Below, piece by piece: positions 10,733 through 18,954 of a stretch of DNA of 46,366 nucleotides. Under the pieces are notes generated by a model that did no database searches, was not told the origin of the DNA, and worked only from the letters and a program-made list of their open reading frames with translations. Every line of letters begins with the position of its first letter. The first letter of the stretch is position 1. Source of the stretch: an uncultured Collinsella sp. (GTDB taxonomy: Bacteria; Actinomycetota; Coriobacteriia; Coriobacteriales; Coriobacteriaceae). The stretch spans positions 1 through 46,366 of the forward strand of contig CABUDS010000016.1 of NCBI GenBank assembly GCA_902490405.1, written 5' to 3'. Position numbers and translations under genes: made by a program.

Positions 10733-12829
10733 TTACTTTTTGCGGGCAAGCTCACCGATGTTGGCGATGCCGGAGAAAACGGCCTCGAAGCGGTTGAGTA
10801 GCTTAAGGCGATTATCGCGAAGCTGCTCGTCCTTGTCCATGACCATAACCTCGTCGAAGAAACGGTCGATGGGCGCGCGCAGGGCGGCGAGGGCGGCAAA
10901 TGCGGCCGGGTAGTCCTCGGCAGCAAGGGCGGCATCGACAGAGGTCTGAGCAGCCTCGGAGGCGTCGGCGAGCGCGAGCTCGACCTCGCCCATCAGGCTG
11001 CGGTCATACTCCGCACCCAGCTCGGGCTTGGAGATGTGCGCGGCGCGAGCATAGGCGGTCGCCAGGTTGTCGAACGTCTCAGCGTCGTTCTTGCGGGCCT
11101 CGTCGAGGGCGGCGCAGCGGGCGAAGAAGACGGACGGGGCGATGATGTGCACCGCGGAGACGGCGGCGACGGTATCGGCCGGAATCTTTTCGTCGCGGGC
11201 CATGCTCACCAGGCGGCCATGGAAGAAGTCACGAACCTGCTGGGCGACCTCGGCGGCGTCGAACTCAATGCCCTGCTCACTGTAGAGCTCGAGGGCGAAG
11301 TCGATGAGCGACGTGGGGTCGATCGGCAGGCGGTCGCGCAGGATGTTGATGATGCCGATAGCGGCACGACGCAGCGCGTAGGGGTCCGAAGAGCCGGTCG
11401 GGGGCTCGCCGATGGCAAAGATACCGGCGATGGTATCGAGCTTGTCGGCGCAGGCCACGATGCAGCCAGCGGTGCCCTCGGGCAGCTCGTCACCGGCAAA
11501 ACGGGGACGATAGTGATCGCGAATAGCATGGGCGACCTCGTCGTTCTCCCCCATCGCGGTCGCGTAATAACCGCCCATCACGCCCTGCTGGCTCGTGAAC
11601 TCGACGACGGCGTTGGACACCAGGTCTGCCTTGCACAGGTGTGCGGCGCGAGCAGCGTCGGCGGCAAGATGGGCGCCCAGGTGAGCCTCGCGGGCGATAG
11701 CGAGCGCGAGCTGCTCGATGCGCTCGGACTTGGCGAGCACGCTACCGAGCTTCTCCTGGAAGGCAACCTTGGACAGACGCTCACGGAACTCGTCGAGGGA
11801 GATCTTCAGGTCCTCCTCGTAGAAGAACTTAGCGTCGTCCAGACGGGCGCGCACGACGCGCTCGTTACCGTCGATCACGCGCTCGGCGTTCTCGGGCTTG
11901 CTGTTGGAGACGACCACGAACTCACGCGTCAGCTTGCCCTCCCCGTCATAGATCGGGAAGTAGCGCTGGTTGGTGAGCATGGACTCGCAGATAATCTCGT
12001 GCGGGACCTTGAGGAACTCCTCGTCGAAAGTACCGACGAGCACTGTCGGCCACTCGCAGAGGTTAATGACCTCCTCAAAGACCTTCTTGGGCGTATCGAC
12101 ATGGCAGCCGGGGCGAGCGGCCTCGACCTCGGAGATACCGGCAAGGATGGCCTCGCGACGGCGCTCGGCAGAAAGCACGCCGGCGTCCTCGAGTACCTGC
12201 TCGTAGGCGGCGGGGCTGGCGACAACGTGGTCACCGGGGCCGAGCACGCGATGGCCGCGCGTGGTGTTGCCGCTCGTCACGTCGGCAAACGACACGGGCA
12301 CAACATCCTCGCCCAGAAGGCAGCAAATCCAGCGGACCGGACGCACGAACGTCGCGCGCTCGTGGCCCCAGCGCTGGGAGCGGTAGTTGGGCCACTGCAG
12401 GCCGGCAATGGTCTTCTCGCACAGGGCCGTCAGGATCGGGGTTGCCGGTGCGGAGGGAATGTTCTTCTCGGCAAAGACATACTCGCGACCGTCGGTATCC
12501 TCACGACGGACCAGGTCCTCGGCAGCCACACCGCACTTGCGGGCGAAGCCCTGGGCGGCCTTGGTGGCGTTACCGTCAGCGTCGAAGGCGATGTTTGCCG
12601 CGGGGCCACGCTTGACCTCGTGAACCTCATCGGTCGCGGTGGCAACGTCGGCAACGAGCGCAGCCAGGCGACGCGGGCTCGAGATCACGCGGACCTCGCC
12701 GTGGGCCAGACCGGCCTCGTCGAGACCCTTGGCGATCATGGTACCAAGCTGCTTGACGGCATTGTTCAGCGGTGCAGAGGGCATTTCCTCCGTACCGATC
12801 TCAAACAGGAAATCCTTAGCGTCTGCCAT
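10733..12829 (-). CDS. glyS: Glycine--tRNA ligase, beta subunit
   Basis: The beta subunit of the bacterial alpha2beta2 glycyl-tRNA synthetase binds and helps charge tRNA-Gly. The 698 residues begin with the characteristic FLFEIGTEEMPS, contain the HD-like region and RRAAIGIINILRD, and end in a DALR-type anticodon-binding domain (AAFAALAALRAPIDRFFDEVMVM...). Length matches the family (about 690). ATG at 12829 follows the glyQ stop by three bases, consistent with equal synthesis of the two subunits. Confidence 0.97.
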   Translation of the reverse strand: MADAKDFLFEIGTEEMPSAPLNNAVKQLGTMIAKGLDEAGLAHGEVRVISSPRRLAALVADVATATDEVHEVKRGPAANIAFDADGNATKAAQGFARKCGVAAEDLVRREDTDGREYVFAEKNIPSAPATPILTALCEKTIAGLQWPNYRSQRWGHERATFVRPVRWICCLLGEDVVPVSFADVTSGNTTRGHRVLGPGDHVVASPAAYEQVLEDAGVLSAERRREAILAGISEVEAARPGCHVDTPKKVFEEVINLCEWPTVLVGTFDEEFLKVPHEIICESMLTNQRYFPIYDGEGKLTREFVVVSNSKPENAERVIDGNERVVRARLDDAKFFYEEDLKISLDEFRERLSKVAFQEKLGSVLAKSERIEQLALAIAREAHLGAHLAADAARAAHLCKADLVSNAVVEFTSQQGVMGGYYATAMGENDEVAHAIRDHYRPRFAGDELPEGTAGCIVACADKLDTIAGIFAIGEPPTGSSDPYALRRAAIGIINILRDRLPIDPTSLIDFALELYSEQGIEFDAAEVAQQVRDFFHGRLVSMARDEKIPADTVAAVSAVHIIAPSVFFARCAALDEARKNDAETFDNLATAYARAAHISKPELGAEYDRSLMGEVELALADASEAAQTSVDAALAAEDYPAAFAALAALRAPIDRFFDEVMVMDKDEQLRDNRLKLLNRFEAVFSGIANIGELARKK

Positions 12830-12832
12830 GGC

Positions 12833-13744
12833 TTACGCCACCTCGCCTTCCTGGTCGGCATTCTCGTTGACTCCGGCGACCTCGGCCATGTAGGCCTCGC
12901 AGCACGCCTTGGCGACGGCGCGGACGCGCAGGATGTAGTTGGCACGCTCGACCGCGGACAGGGCGCCGCGGGCATCGAGCAGGTTGAAGGCGTGGCTGCA
13001 CTTCATGACACAGTCGTACGCCGGCAACGGCAGCTTGCGCTCCAGGCAGGAATGGCACTCGGCCTCGTAGTCGTCAAACTTCTGACGCATCATCTCGACG
13101 TTGGCGACCTCAAAGTTATAGGCACTGAACTCGCGCTCGTTCTCGAGGAACACGTCGCCGTAGGTCATGGGCGTGCCGTCGGGCAGATAGCTCCACACCA
13201 GATCGTATACCGAGTTGACGCCCTGAGCGTACATGGCGATACGCTCCAGGCCATAGGTGATCTCGACGGGCACGGGGTCGACCTCGATACCGCCCACCTG
13301 CTGGAAGTACGTGAACTGCGTGACCTCCATGCCGTTGAGCCAGACCTCCCAGCCAAGGCCCCAGGCGCCCAGCGTCGGGCTCTCCCAGTCGTCCTCGACA
13401 AAACGGACGTCATGGTCGTTGGGGTCCAGGCCAATGGCAGCAAGAGACCCCAGGTAAAGCTCCTGAGCATTAACCGGAGAGGGCTTAATGAGCACCTGGA
13501 ATTGATAGTAGTGCTGCATGCGGTTAGGGTTCTCGCCGTAGCGGCCGTCGGCGGGACGGCGGCAGGGCTGCGCATAGCAGGTGCGCCATTCGGCGGGACC
13601 GAGCGAGCGCAGCGTGGTCGCGGTATGGAAGGTACCGGCACCGACCTCGGAGTCATAGGGCTGCATAATGACGCAGCCCTGCTCGCCCCAGTACTGCTGG
13701 AGGCGCAGGATGATGTCTTGGAAGGAAAGCGATGAAGCGTTCAT
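12833..13744 (-). CDS. glyQ: Glycine--tRNA ligase, alpha subunit
   Basis: The alpha subunit carries the class II catalytic core. The 303-residue protein shows SFQDIILRLQQYWGEQGC at the N-terminus, GAGTFHTATTLRSLGP, and the conserved GWEVWLNGMEVTQFTYFQQ block. The 59-base gap to lepB contains a -10-like TATAGT (13791-13796, minus strand) without a clear -35. There is no room for a T-box leader, so glycine control by T-box is not evident. Confidence 0.97.
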   Translation of the reverse strand: MNASSLSFQDIILRLQQYWGEQGCVIMQPYDSEVGAGTFHTATTLRSLGPAEWRTCYAQPCRRPADGRYGENPNRMQHYYQFQVLIKPSPVNAQELYLGSLAAIGLDPNDHDVRFVEDDWESPTLGAWGLGWEVWLNGMEVTQFTYFQQVGGIEVDPVPVEITYGLERIAMYAQGVNSVYDLVWSYLPDGTPMTYGDVFLENEREFSAYNFEVANVEMMRQKFDDYEAECHSCLERKLPLPAYDCVMKCSHAFNLLDARGALSAVERANYILRVRAVAKACCEAYMAEVAGVNENADQEGEVA

Positions 13745-13803
13745 GCCTCTAATATCCCCTCGTCGAAACGATTACACGGTTAGGTACTGTACTATAGCGG
13801 TTT

Positions 13804-14367
13804 TTAGTCGATAGCGCCGATGCGGTTGAGCGGCCAGTAGCGCACAAGCGCCACAGCGATCAAATCAGAGCGATCGACGGGACCAAAGTAGCGCGAGTCG
13901 GCAGAGTTTTCGCGGTTGTCGCCCATCACCCACACGCACCCGTCGGGAACGGTGTAGGGATAACTCACCTGGGCGCCAGGCGCTTGGACCGAAAGCGGCC
14001 AGCTCATGCCCGTCGTATAGTCCTCATCGAGCGCTTGGCCGTCAACGACCACCTTGCCGTCCTGCAGGTCGACCGTCTGGCCGGCCGTGGCAATAACACG
14101 CTTGACAAGAACATCATGCTCGGAAGTGACATCGGGGTTGTGGAACACCACGATATCACCCTGTTTGACGGGCTGACCGAGCTCGAGGCTCACCTTTTGT
14201 GCCAGGATCTGGTCGCCAATCTCGATCGTGTCCTCCATGGAGCCGGTGGGTACCACAAAGGGCTCGACCACAAAGGTGCGGATCAGGAAGGTGGCCACGA
14301 GCGCGATCGCGATGACCGCGACCCACTCAAAAGCGCCCCTCAACGCGGAATGCTGCGATGGAACCAT
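13804..14367 (-). CDS. lepB: Signal peptidase I
   Basis: The enzyme cleaves signal peptides from exported proteins at the outer face of the membrane. The 187-residue protein has one N-terminal membrane segment (about 13-33), the catalytic Ser in PTGSMEDT (S43), the catalytic Lys in VLVKRVIA (K89), and the box MGDNRENSADSR. ATG at 14367 has GAGGAG five bases upstream, within the end of trmD; a GTG at 14373 overlapping the trmD stop is too close to that site. It is translationally linked to trmD. Confidence 0.96.
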   Translation of the reverse strand: MVPSQHSALRGAFEWVAVIAIALVATFLIRTFVVEPFVVPTGSMEDTIEIGDQILAQKVSLELGQPVKQGDIVVFHNPDVTSEHDVLVKRVIATAGQTVDLQDGKVVVDGQALDEDYTTGMSWPLSVQAPGAQVSYPYTVPDGCVWVMGDNRENSADSRYFGPVDRSDLIAVALVRYWPLNRIGAID

Positions 14368-14369
14368 TC

Positions 14370-15128
14370 TCACTCCTCGCTCTGCGAATACGAAGCGTCC
14401 AGAATCTCCTGCGCGTATGCGCGCTCCTGGGGCGTAAGCCGTGCCGTCTCGATCAGGTCGGGACGCCAGCGGCAGGTGCGCTCGATGGCATTCTTACGGC
14501 GCCAGGCGTCAACCTTGGCATGGTCACCGCTCACGAGCACCGGCGGCACGCCCTCGCCGTTGAATTCAGCAGGGCGAGTGTACTGCGCATACTCGAGCAG
14601 GCCTCCGTCCTCGGCGGTCGAGAACGACTCGTCGACGTTGCTCATCTCGTCACCAAGGGCGCCGGGAATCAGGCGTACGACGGCATCGGCAACGACCATA
14701 GCGGGAAGCTCGCCGCCCGTGAGCACGTAATCGCCGATCGACAGGCGCTCGTCGGCATACGCATAGGCACGCTCGTCGACACCCTCGTAACGGCTGCACA
14801 CAAACAGCAAGCGCTCGCTTTTGAGCAGGCGCTCGGCCACATGCTGTGTAAAGGGCTCGCCACAGGGGGTAAAAAACACCACGGTGGGCTTAGGACCCTC
14901 GGAGCTAATAGCCTCGATGGCCTCGACAATAGGCTCGACCTTCATGAGCATGCCCTGCCCGCCGCCGTACGGCTCGTCATCGACGGTACGATGGCGGTCG
15001 TGCGTCCAGTCGCGCAGGTTATACGCCTTAAAATCAAAAAGGCCGGCCTTGCGGGCGCGGCCCAAAATCGATGTGGACATGACGGGCTCAAACATCTCGG
15101 GAAAGACCGAAAGGGTCTCAATCAGCAT
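14370..15128 (-). CDS. trmD: tRNA (guanine-37-N1)-methyltransferase
   Basis: TrmD methylates G37 next to the anticodon using S-adenosylmethionine, preventing +1 frameshifting. The 252 residues include ETLSVFPEMFEPVMSTSILGRA, DEPYGGGQGMLMK, the trefoil-knot SAM-binding loop YEGVDERAY and DYVLTGGELPAM. ATG at 15128 follows GGAGG. It lies in the rpsP-khpA-rimM-trmD operon, 10 bases after rimM. Confidence 0.98.
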   Translation of the reverse strand: MLIETLSVFPEMFEPVMSTSILGRARKAGLFDFKAYNLRDWTHDRHRTVDDEPYGGGQGMLMKVEPIVEAIEAISSEGPKPTVVFFTPCGEPFTQHVAERLLKSERLLFVCSRYEGVDERAYAYADERLSIGDYVLTGGELPAMVVADAVVRLIPGALGDEMSNVDESFSTAEDGGLLEYAQYTRPAEFNGEGVPPVLVSGDHAKVDAWRRKNAIERTCRWRPDLIETARLTPQERAYAQEILDASYSQSEE

Positions 15129-15138
15129 GTTGTCCTCC

Positions 15139-15660
15139 CTACTTGTCCATATCGATCAGGCCGTCCATAACGTGGACGGAAATTGTTCCTGTGTCGGGAA
15201 GATCGAGCACAACCTGCTCGATCACGGGAATCAGTACCTCGCCGTACCGATCGCCCTCGACGACCCAAACATCGTTAGCGGGCGTCGACATGATCTCGAC
15301 GATCGTACCGAGTGAACCGAAGCGCTCGTCGACCACCTCGCGACCCATCAGGTCGGAATAGGCGGCGTCGAGTGAATCGAGCTCAAAATCGTCACGATTT
15401 GCCAACACATAGCATCCCGTGATGCCCTCGGCGGCCGTCAAGTCGTCAATGCCCTCAAACGAGACCAGATCGCCATCGCCCGTATCGGTGACGGACACGA
15501 CCGTGCAAAAGCGGTCGCGCTTGAGCGCCGGCGGCGTCAGGGCGACGCGCATACCCGGCTCTAATACAGAAGGAAGCCCCCGCAGCGGCTGCGCGAGGAC
15601 CTCCCCCTTCCTTCCGTGCGGCTTGACCACACGGGCGATGTTTTTGTACTGGGACCTCAA
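15139..15660 (-). CDS. rimM: Ribosome maturation factor RimM
   Basis: RimM assists assembly of the 30S head by binding S19. The 173-residue protein has the N-terminal beta-barrel domain (ARVVKPHGRKGEVLAQPL) and the C-terminal PRC-barrel (DLMGREVVDERFGSLGTIVEIM; LIPVIEQVVLDLP). The start appears to be TTG at 15660, four bases beyond the khpA stop, with AGGACC upstream; no better ATG is available before the conserved N-terminus. Confidence 0.95.
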   Translation of the reverse strand: MRSQYKNIARVVKPHGRKGEVLAQPLRGLPSVLEPGMRVALTPPALKRDRFCTVVSVTDTGDGDLVSFEGIDDLTAAEGITGCYVLANRDDFELDSLDAAYSDLMGREVVDERFGSLGTIVEIMSTPANDVWVVEGDRYGEVLIPVIEQVVLDLPDTGTISVHVMDGLIDMDK

Positions 15661-15664
15661 GGTC

Positions 15665-15949
15665 CTAGCCCAGAACCTCTACCTCGACAACAGTGTCGAG
15701 GCGAGCGGCCAGTGCACGGGCGAGCGTGCGAATGGCCTTGATGGTACGGCCACGACGGCCGATGACCTTAGCGACGTCATCCTCGGCGACCGAAACCTCA
15801 ATCGTGGAGGCGTCGTCACCATCGATGACCTCAAGGCTCACGGAATCCGGGTCGTCGACGATCTGAACAACGAGATATTCGACGAGATCGGCGATGCGAT
15901 CTGAGAGCATTGCCTCACCCTCGAGCTGTGCAGCGTCAACCTCAGGCAC
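15665..15949 (-). CDS. khpA: KH-domain RNA-binding protein KhpA
   Basis: KhpA is a small KH-domain RNA-binding protein that, with KhpB, affects cell elongation and RNA metabolism in Gram-positives. The 94 residues contain the KH signature VIGRRGRTIKAIRTL. The start is GTG at 15949, with GAGGAG six bases upstream overlapping the rpsP stop region. Placement between rpsP and rimM is the standard one for the family. Confidence 0.94.
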   Translation of the reverse strand: MPEVDAAQLEGEAMLSDRIADLVEYLVVQIVDDPDSVSLEVIDGDDASTIEVSVAEDDVAKVIGRRGRTIKAIRTLARALAARLDTVVEVEVLG

Positions 15950-15952
15950 GAT

Positions 15953-16294
15953 TTACTCCTCGGCGCCCTCAGCGGCCTCAGCGGCAGCCTTAGCGGCCTC
16001 GGCCTCTTTGGCGAGCTGCTTCTTGGACTTCTTGACGACGGTCTCGGTCTTCTCGCCCTCGTTGGCGGCCTTGACCAGAGCGGCGACGGCGTCGGTGAGC
16101 TGAGCGCCCTTGGACTGCCAGTCGGCGATCTTCTCGAGGTCGAGATTGATGGTCTTGGGGGCGGTCATCGGGTTGTAGCGGCCAACCTCCTCGATGATAC
16201 GACCGTCACGCGGGGCGCGGGAATCGGCGACGACGACACGGTAGTACGGACGCTTCTTAGCGCCGTGACGAGCAAGGCGAATCTTGACTGCCAA
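15953..16294 (-). CDS. rpsP: 30S ribosomal protein S16
   Basis: S16 is an early 30S assembly protein. The core (AVKIRLARHGAKKRPYYRVVVADSRAPRDG) matches the family. The start is TTG at 16294 with GGAGGAG six bases upstream; the in-frame ATG further upstream (16330) would add an atypical tail. At 113 residues it is longer than the usual 80-90 because of a C-terminal Lys-rich then Ala/Glu-rich tail (about 85-113). It heads the operon running at least to lepB. Confidence 0.97.
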   Translation of the reverse strand: MAVKIRLARHGAKKRPYYRVVVADSRAPRDGRIIEEVGRYNPMTAPKTINLDLEKIADWQSKGAQLTDAVAALVKAANEGEKTETVVKKSKKQLAKEAEAAKAAAEAAEGAEE

Positions 16295-16350
16295 AGGAAA
16301 CTCCTCCAACCAAGCAGCTTTAGGCTGCAACTACAAACAAACAGTTGAAC

Positions 16351-16379
16351 ATAATACGCCATCGACGCGGGCAGGTGAA
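16351..16379 (-). promoter_or_regulatory. Possible second promoter of rpsP
   Basis: On the minus strand -35-like TTCACC (16374-16379) and -10 TATTAT (16351-16356) are separated by 17 bases. It lies downstream of the stronger candidate at 16424-16451. A small hairpin GCAGC/GCTGC follows before the ribosome-binding site. Confidence 0.4.
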
Positions 16380-16423
16380 GTCCGTGAGACCAACTTCTTC
16401 GGTGTAGTCGAGGGCAAATCCAT

Positions 16424-16451
16424 ATCTTAGACAAGAATTCGGGATTTGCAA
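16424..16451 (-). promoter_or_regulatory. Promoter of the rpsP operon
   Basis: On the minus strand -35 TTGCAA (16446-16451) and -10 TAAGAT (16424-16429) are 16 bases apart. It would give a leader of about 120 bases. It lies back to back with the dinB promoter region. Confidence 0.6.
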
Positions 16452-16483
16452 GCACATACACGCACCCCACATGAGCTGCGCGG

Positions 16484-16520
16484 TATACTCATGACATGGA
16501 AAGACGCGAACATACATACG
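16484..16520 (+). promoter_or_regulatory. dinB promoter -10 and LexA-like site
   Basis: TATACT at 16484-16489 is a good -10; no convincing -35 is seen. At 16507-16520 lies CGAACATACATACG, matching the Gram-positive LexA box CGAAC(RNRY)GTTYG at all but two positions. Given a start at 16535, this site would lie in the 5' leader just after the transcription start, a plausible repressor position. SOS control is inferred. Confidence 0.45.
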
Positions 16521-16534
16521 GTTATGAGGATGCC

Positions 16535-17749
16535 ATGGGCGTCACGCCGCCGCCCTGGACGGGTCCGGCGGTGGGCCTCATGGACCTCGATGCGTTTTTT
16601 GCGAGCGTGGAGATGCTCGATCATCCCGAATGGCGCGGAAAGACGCTCATCGTGGGCGGAGACGCCGATTCGCGTGGCGTCGTGTCCACGTGTTCGTATG
16701 AGGCACGTCGCTTTGGCGTGCACTCTGCCATGGCCTCGGCCGAGGCGCGGCGCTTGTGCCCGCAAGCCATTTGGACGCACGGGCACTTTGATCGCTACCG
16801 CGAGGTGAGCGCGCAGGTCATGGCGATTCTTGCCGAGGAGACGCCGCGCGTTGAGCGCGTATCCATCGACGAAGCCTTTATCGATATCACACCGGGTCGC
16901 TTTGCGCCCGAAGACCCGCTACTGGTTGCGCGGCGTATAAGCGACCGCGTGGCAGCGCTGGGAGTGACCTGCTCCATTGGCGTGGGCTGCAACAAGACGG
17001 TCGCAAAGATCGCAAGCGAGCGGGATAAGCCGTTTGGGCTGACCATCGTGCGCCCCGGAACCGAGCAGCGCTTTTTGGCCGCGCTGCCGGTATCTGCCAT
17101 GAGCGGCATCGGGCGCTCGGCCGAGGAGCGACTGCGCCGCATGCGCATCTACACGCTCGGCGAGCTGTCACGTTCACCGGAATCAACCTTGGCCTCTATT
17201 TTTGGCGTCAACGGCGAACGCATGCGCCAGCGTGCGCTGGGACTCGAAATATCCGAAGTAACAAGCCTCGATGAGGAACGCGAGGTTAAATCCGTGAGCA
17301 ATGAGCGCACCTTTGCGAAAGATTTGACTGAGCGTGGGGACATCGAAGCGGCGATTGCGCTGCTGGGTGAGTCGGTTGGACGCCGCCTGCGCCGTCAGGG
17401 ACTGACGGGCGGCACGGTAACGCTCAAGCTTAAGTATTCGTATGGCAGCGGGCGTACGGCACAGCGCCGGCTGCCTCATCCGACCGACGATGAGAACATC
17501 TTCGTGGCGGTTGCACTCGAACTGCTCGACAACATCTGGCAGGAAGGCATGCATGTTCGCTTAGCGGGCATCGGCATGAGCGACTTCGACCACCAAGGCG
17601 GCATCCAGACCGACCTGTTCTGCGAAGTCGACGACCGCGGAGCCCAATCAAGCGACCGTCGCGACCTCTCGGTCGCTATCGACGCCGTCCGAGACAAGTT
17701 CGGCGACACCGCCCTATCTTTCGGCCGCCAATCCCGCTTCAACGATTAA
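16535..17749 (+). CDS. dinB: DNA polymerase IV (Y-family)
   Basis: Pol IV is a translesion polymerase without proofreading. The 404-residue protein has the palm motif MDLDAFFASVE, the second metal-binding motif SIDEAFIDIT, a helix-hairpin-helix thumb (SGIGRSAEERLRRM) and the little-finger domain. QTDLF near the C-terminus looks like a beta-clamp-binding motif. I chose ATG at 16535 because GAGG precedes it by six bases. An in-frame ATG at 16496 would need a leaderless message, since it lies only seven bases after the -10. It is the only plus-strand gene in the first 37 kb and converges on rsfS. Confidence 0.95.
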   Translation: MGVTPPPWTGPAVGLMDLDAFFASVEMLDHPEWRGKTLIVGGDADSRGVVSTCSYEARRFGVHSAMASAEARRLCPQAIWTHGHFDRYREVSAQVMAILAEETPRVERVSIDEAFIDITPGRFAPEDPLLVARRISDRVAALGVTCSIGVGCNKTVAKIASERDKPFGLTIVRPGTEQRFLAALPVSAMSGIGRSAEERLRRMRIYTLGELSRSPESTLASIFGVNGERMRQRALGLEISEVTSLDEEREVKSVSNERTFAKDLTERGDIEAAIALLGESVGRRLRRQGLTGGTVTLKLKYSYGSGRTAQRRLPHPTDDENIFVAVALELLDNIWQEGMHVRLAGIGMSDFDHQGGIQTDLFCEVDDRGAQSSDRRDLSVAIDAVRDKFGDTALSFGRQSRFND

Positions 17750-17758
17750 CCGCCTTTA

Positions 17759-17805
17759 GGCAAAAAAGAAAGCCGGGCAGGTGCGGAAAACCGCAACTGC
17801 CCGGC
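17759..17805 (-). terminator. Intrinsic terminator after rsfS
   Basis: A 15-bp stem with one mismatch (17791-17805 with 17772-17786) and a four-base loop is followed on the minus strand by CTTTCTTTTTTG. It ends the minus-strand array of genes. On the plus strand no T-run follows, so it would serve dinB less well. Confidence 0.88.
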
Positions 17806-17817
17806 GAAATGCGCGAA

Positions 17818-17852
17818 GCTAGCTAAAAAGCCCCGTATCAAATGAGCTACTA
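17818..17852. repeat. Third copy of the TAGCT-type intergenic repeat
   Basis: On the minus strand it reads GTAGCTCATTTGATACGGGG followed by CTTTTTAGCTAGC, closely matching the two copies at 9764-9827. It is bounded by TAGCT/AGCTA inverted ends and starts at the stop codon of rsfS. Confidence 0.68.
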
Positions 17853-18305
17853 GAGGAGATTGAGGGGGAGCTGGGGGGCGTCTCCCCAGAGTTTCTCGAG
17901 GCGGTAGAAGTCGCGGGCTTCGGGAGTGAAGACGTGGACGACAACCGAACCGTAGTCCATGAGCATCCAGGTCTTCTGCTCACGGCCCTCGATGGAGAAC
18001 GGATGCTCGCCGCAAGCCTCGGCGACCTTCTCCTCGATCTCGTCGACGATCGAATCGACCTGACGGTTATTGGTACCGGTGGCGAGCACAAAGTAATCGC
18101 ACACGTCGGAGAGCTCGGTCAGATCGAGCACCTGCACGTCCTCGCCCTTCTTGTCGTAGGCGGCCTGCGCGGCGGCGCGGGCGACATCCTCGGCGGCGAC
18201 ACCGCTCGTGGACAGCGAGGCAGCGGTGCGGTCGGACGTGGCAACGAAGCTCTTGTGCTCCACACCTTCAAGAATCTGCTCGTCGGTCATGGTCTCGTCG
18301 GCCAT
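17850..18305 (-). CDS. rsfS: Ribosomal silencing factor RsfS
   Basis: RsfS binds L14 and blocks subunit joining when nutrients are scarce. The conserved core (DLTELSDVCDYFVLATGTNNRQVDSIVDEIEEK; WMLMDYGSVVVHVF; FYRLEKLWGDA) spans about residues 55-151. ATG at 18305 is preceded by GAGG seven bases upstream. The first 45 residues, acidic and Ser/Thr/Ala-rich, form an extension absent from most family members (about 105-120 residues); a later start cannot be excluded. It follows yqeK and nadD, the common Gram-positive order. Confidence 0.94.
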   Translation of the reverse strand: MADETMTDEQILEGVEHKSFVATSDRTAASLSTSGVAAEDVARAAAQAAYDKKGEDVQVLDLTELSDVCDYFVLATGTNNRQVDSIVDEIEEKVAEACGEHPFSIEGREQKTWMLMDYGSVVVHVFTPEARDFYRLEKLWGDAPQLPLNLL

Positions 18306-18333
18306 GGAATACCTCTTTCTAGACACACCCGAG

Positions 18334-18942
18334 CTAGCGCAGCTGGGCGTAATGGTTGTAAATCGTAATAGCCGTGGGATAAAGATAACGCCCGGACTGG
18401 ATCACATAGACCAGACCCTGCGCAAAACAGGAGAAGAACAACTCGTCAAGCGTCGACTCCCCCACCATCTTGCGCAGCGCGTGGGCATAATCACCATGGC
18501 GGTTGGGCTCGATGGCATCGGCCACAAAGACCACCATATCGAGCGGCGTCATGTCGCAGGCGCCCACGGTGTGACGGTCGACAGCCTGGAAAACGGCTGG
18601 CGATAGCTCGGGAAATAGCTGCGGAAGCTCATAGGCGGCAACCGGGCCATGCAGCAGCGGTGTCGCGGCCGAAGGAGAGCCGGCAACCTTAATGCCGTAG
18701 TGCAACGCGCGGGCCACGAGCTCGTCGTCGGAGAGCACCTTATCCCAGTCGTGAATCAGGCCGGCGGCAGCGGCATCAAAGCGGTCAACGCCGTAGACCT
18801 CGGCCAAATGAAGCGCGGTCTCGGCAACACCCAGCGAATGCATGTAGCGCTTGCGCTTATCCTTCATACGCACATCAAGCAGCTCTTGAATGCGCTTAAG
18901 CAGCGCGCGCTCATCGCCTTCAAACTGATCCTCTACCGACAA
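18334..18942 (-). CDS. yqeK: YqeK family HD-domain hydrolase (probable Ap4A hydrolase)
   Basis: YqeK enzymes cleave diadenosine tetraphosphate symmetrically to ADP. The 202 residues carry the HD motif pattern: YMHSLGVAETA (H35), LIHDWDK (H64, D65), LLHGPVAAYEL, and DRHTVG. The start appears to be TTG at 18942. An ATG at 18955 that overlaps the nadD stop is out of frame and was rejected. Placement between nadD and rsfS supports the call. Confidence 0.88.
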   Translation of the reverse strand: MSVEDQFEGDERALLKRIQELLDVRMKDKRKRYMHSLGVAETALHLAEVYGVDRFDAAAAGLIHDWDKVLSDDELVARALHYGIKVAGSPSAATPLLHGPVAAYELPQLFPELSPAVFQAVDRHTVGACDMTPLDMVVFVADAIEPNRHGDYAHALRKMVGESTLDELFFSCFAQGLVYVIQSGRYLYPTAITIYNHYAQLR

Positions 18943-18954
18943 CGGAGACCCCCA

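Noticed and set aside
11036..13735. Plus-strand ORF of 899 codons antisense to glyS and glyQ
   Set aside because: It mirrors the codon pattern of two well-conserved genes on the other strand in GC-rich DNA and has no family resemblance; long antisense frames are expected from such codon bias.
13745..13803. Possible T-box riboswitch in front of glyQ
   Set aside because: The gap to lepB is only 59 bases, too short for a T-box, and no T-box sequence is visible.
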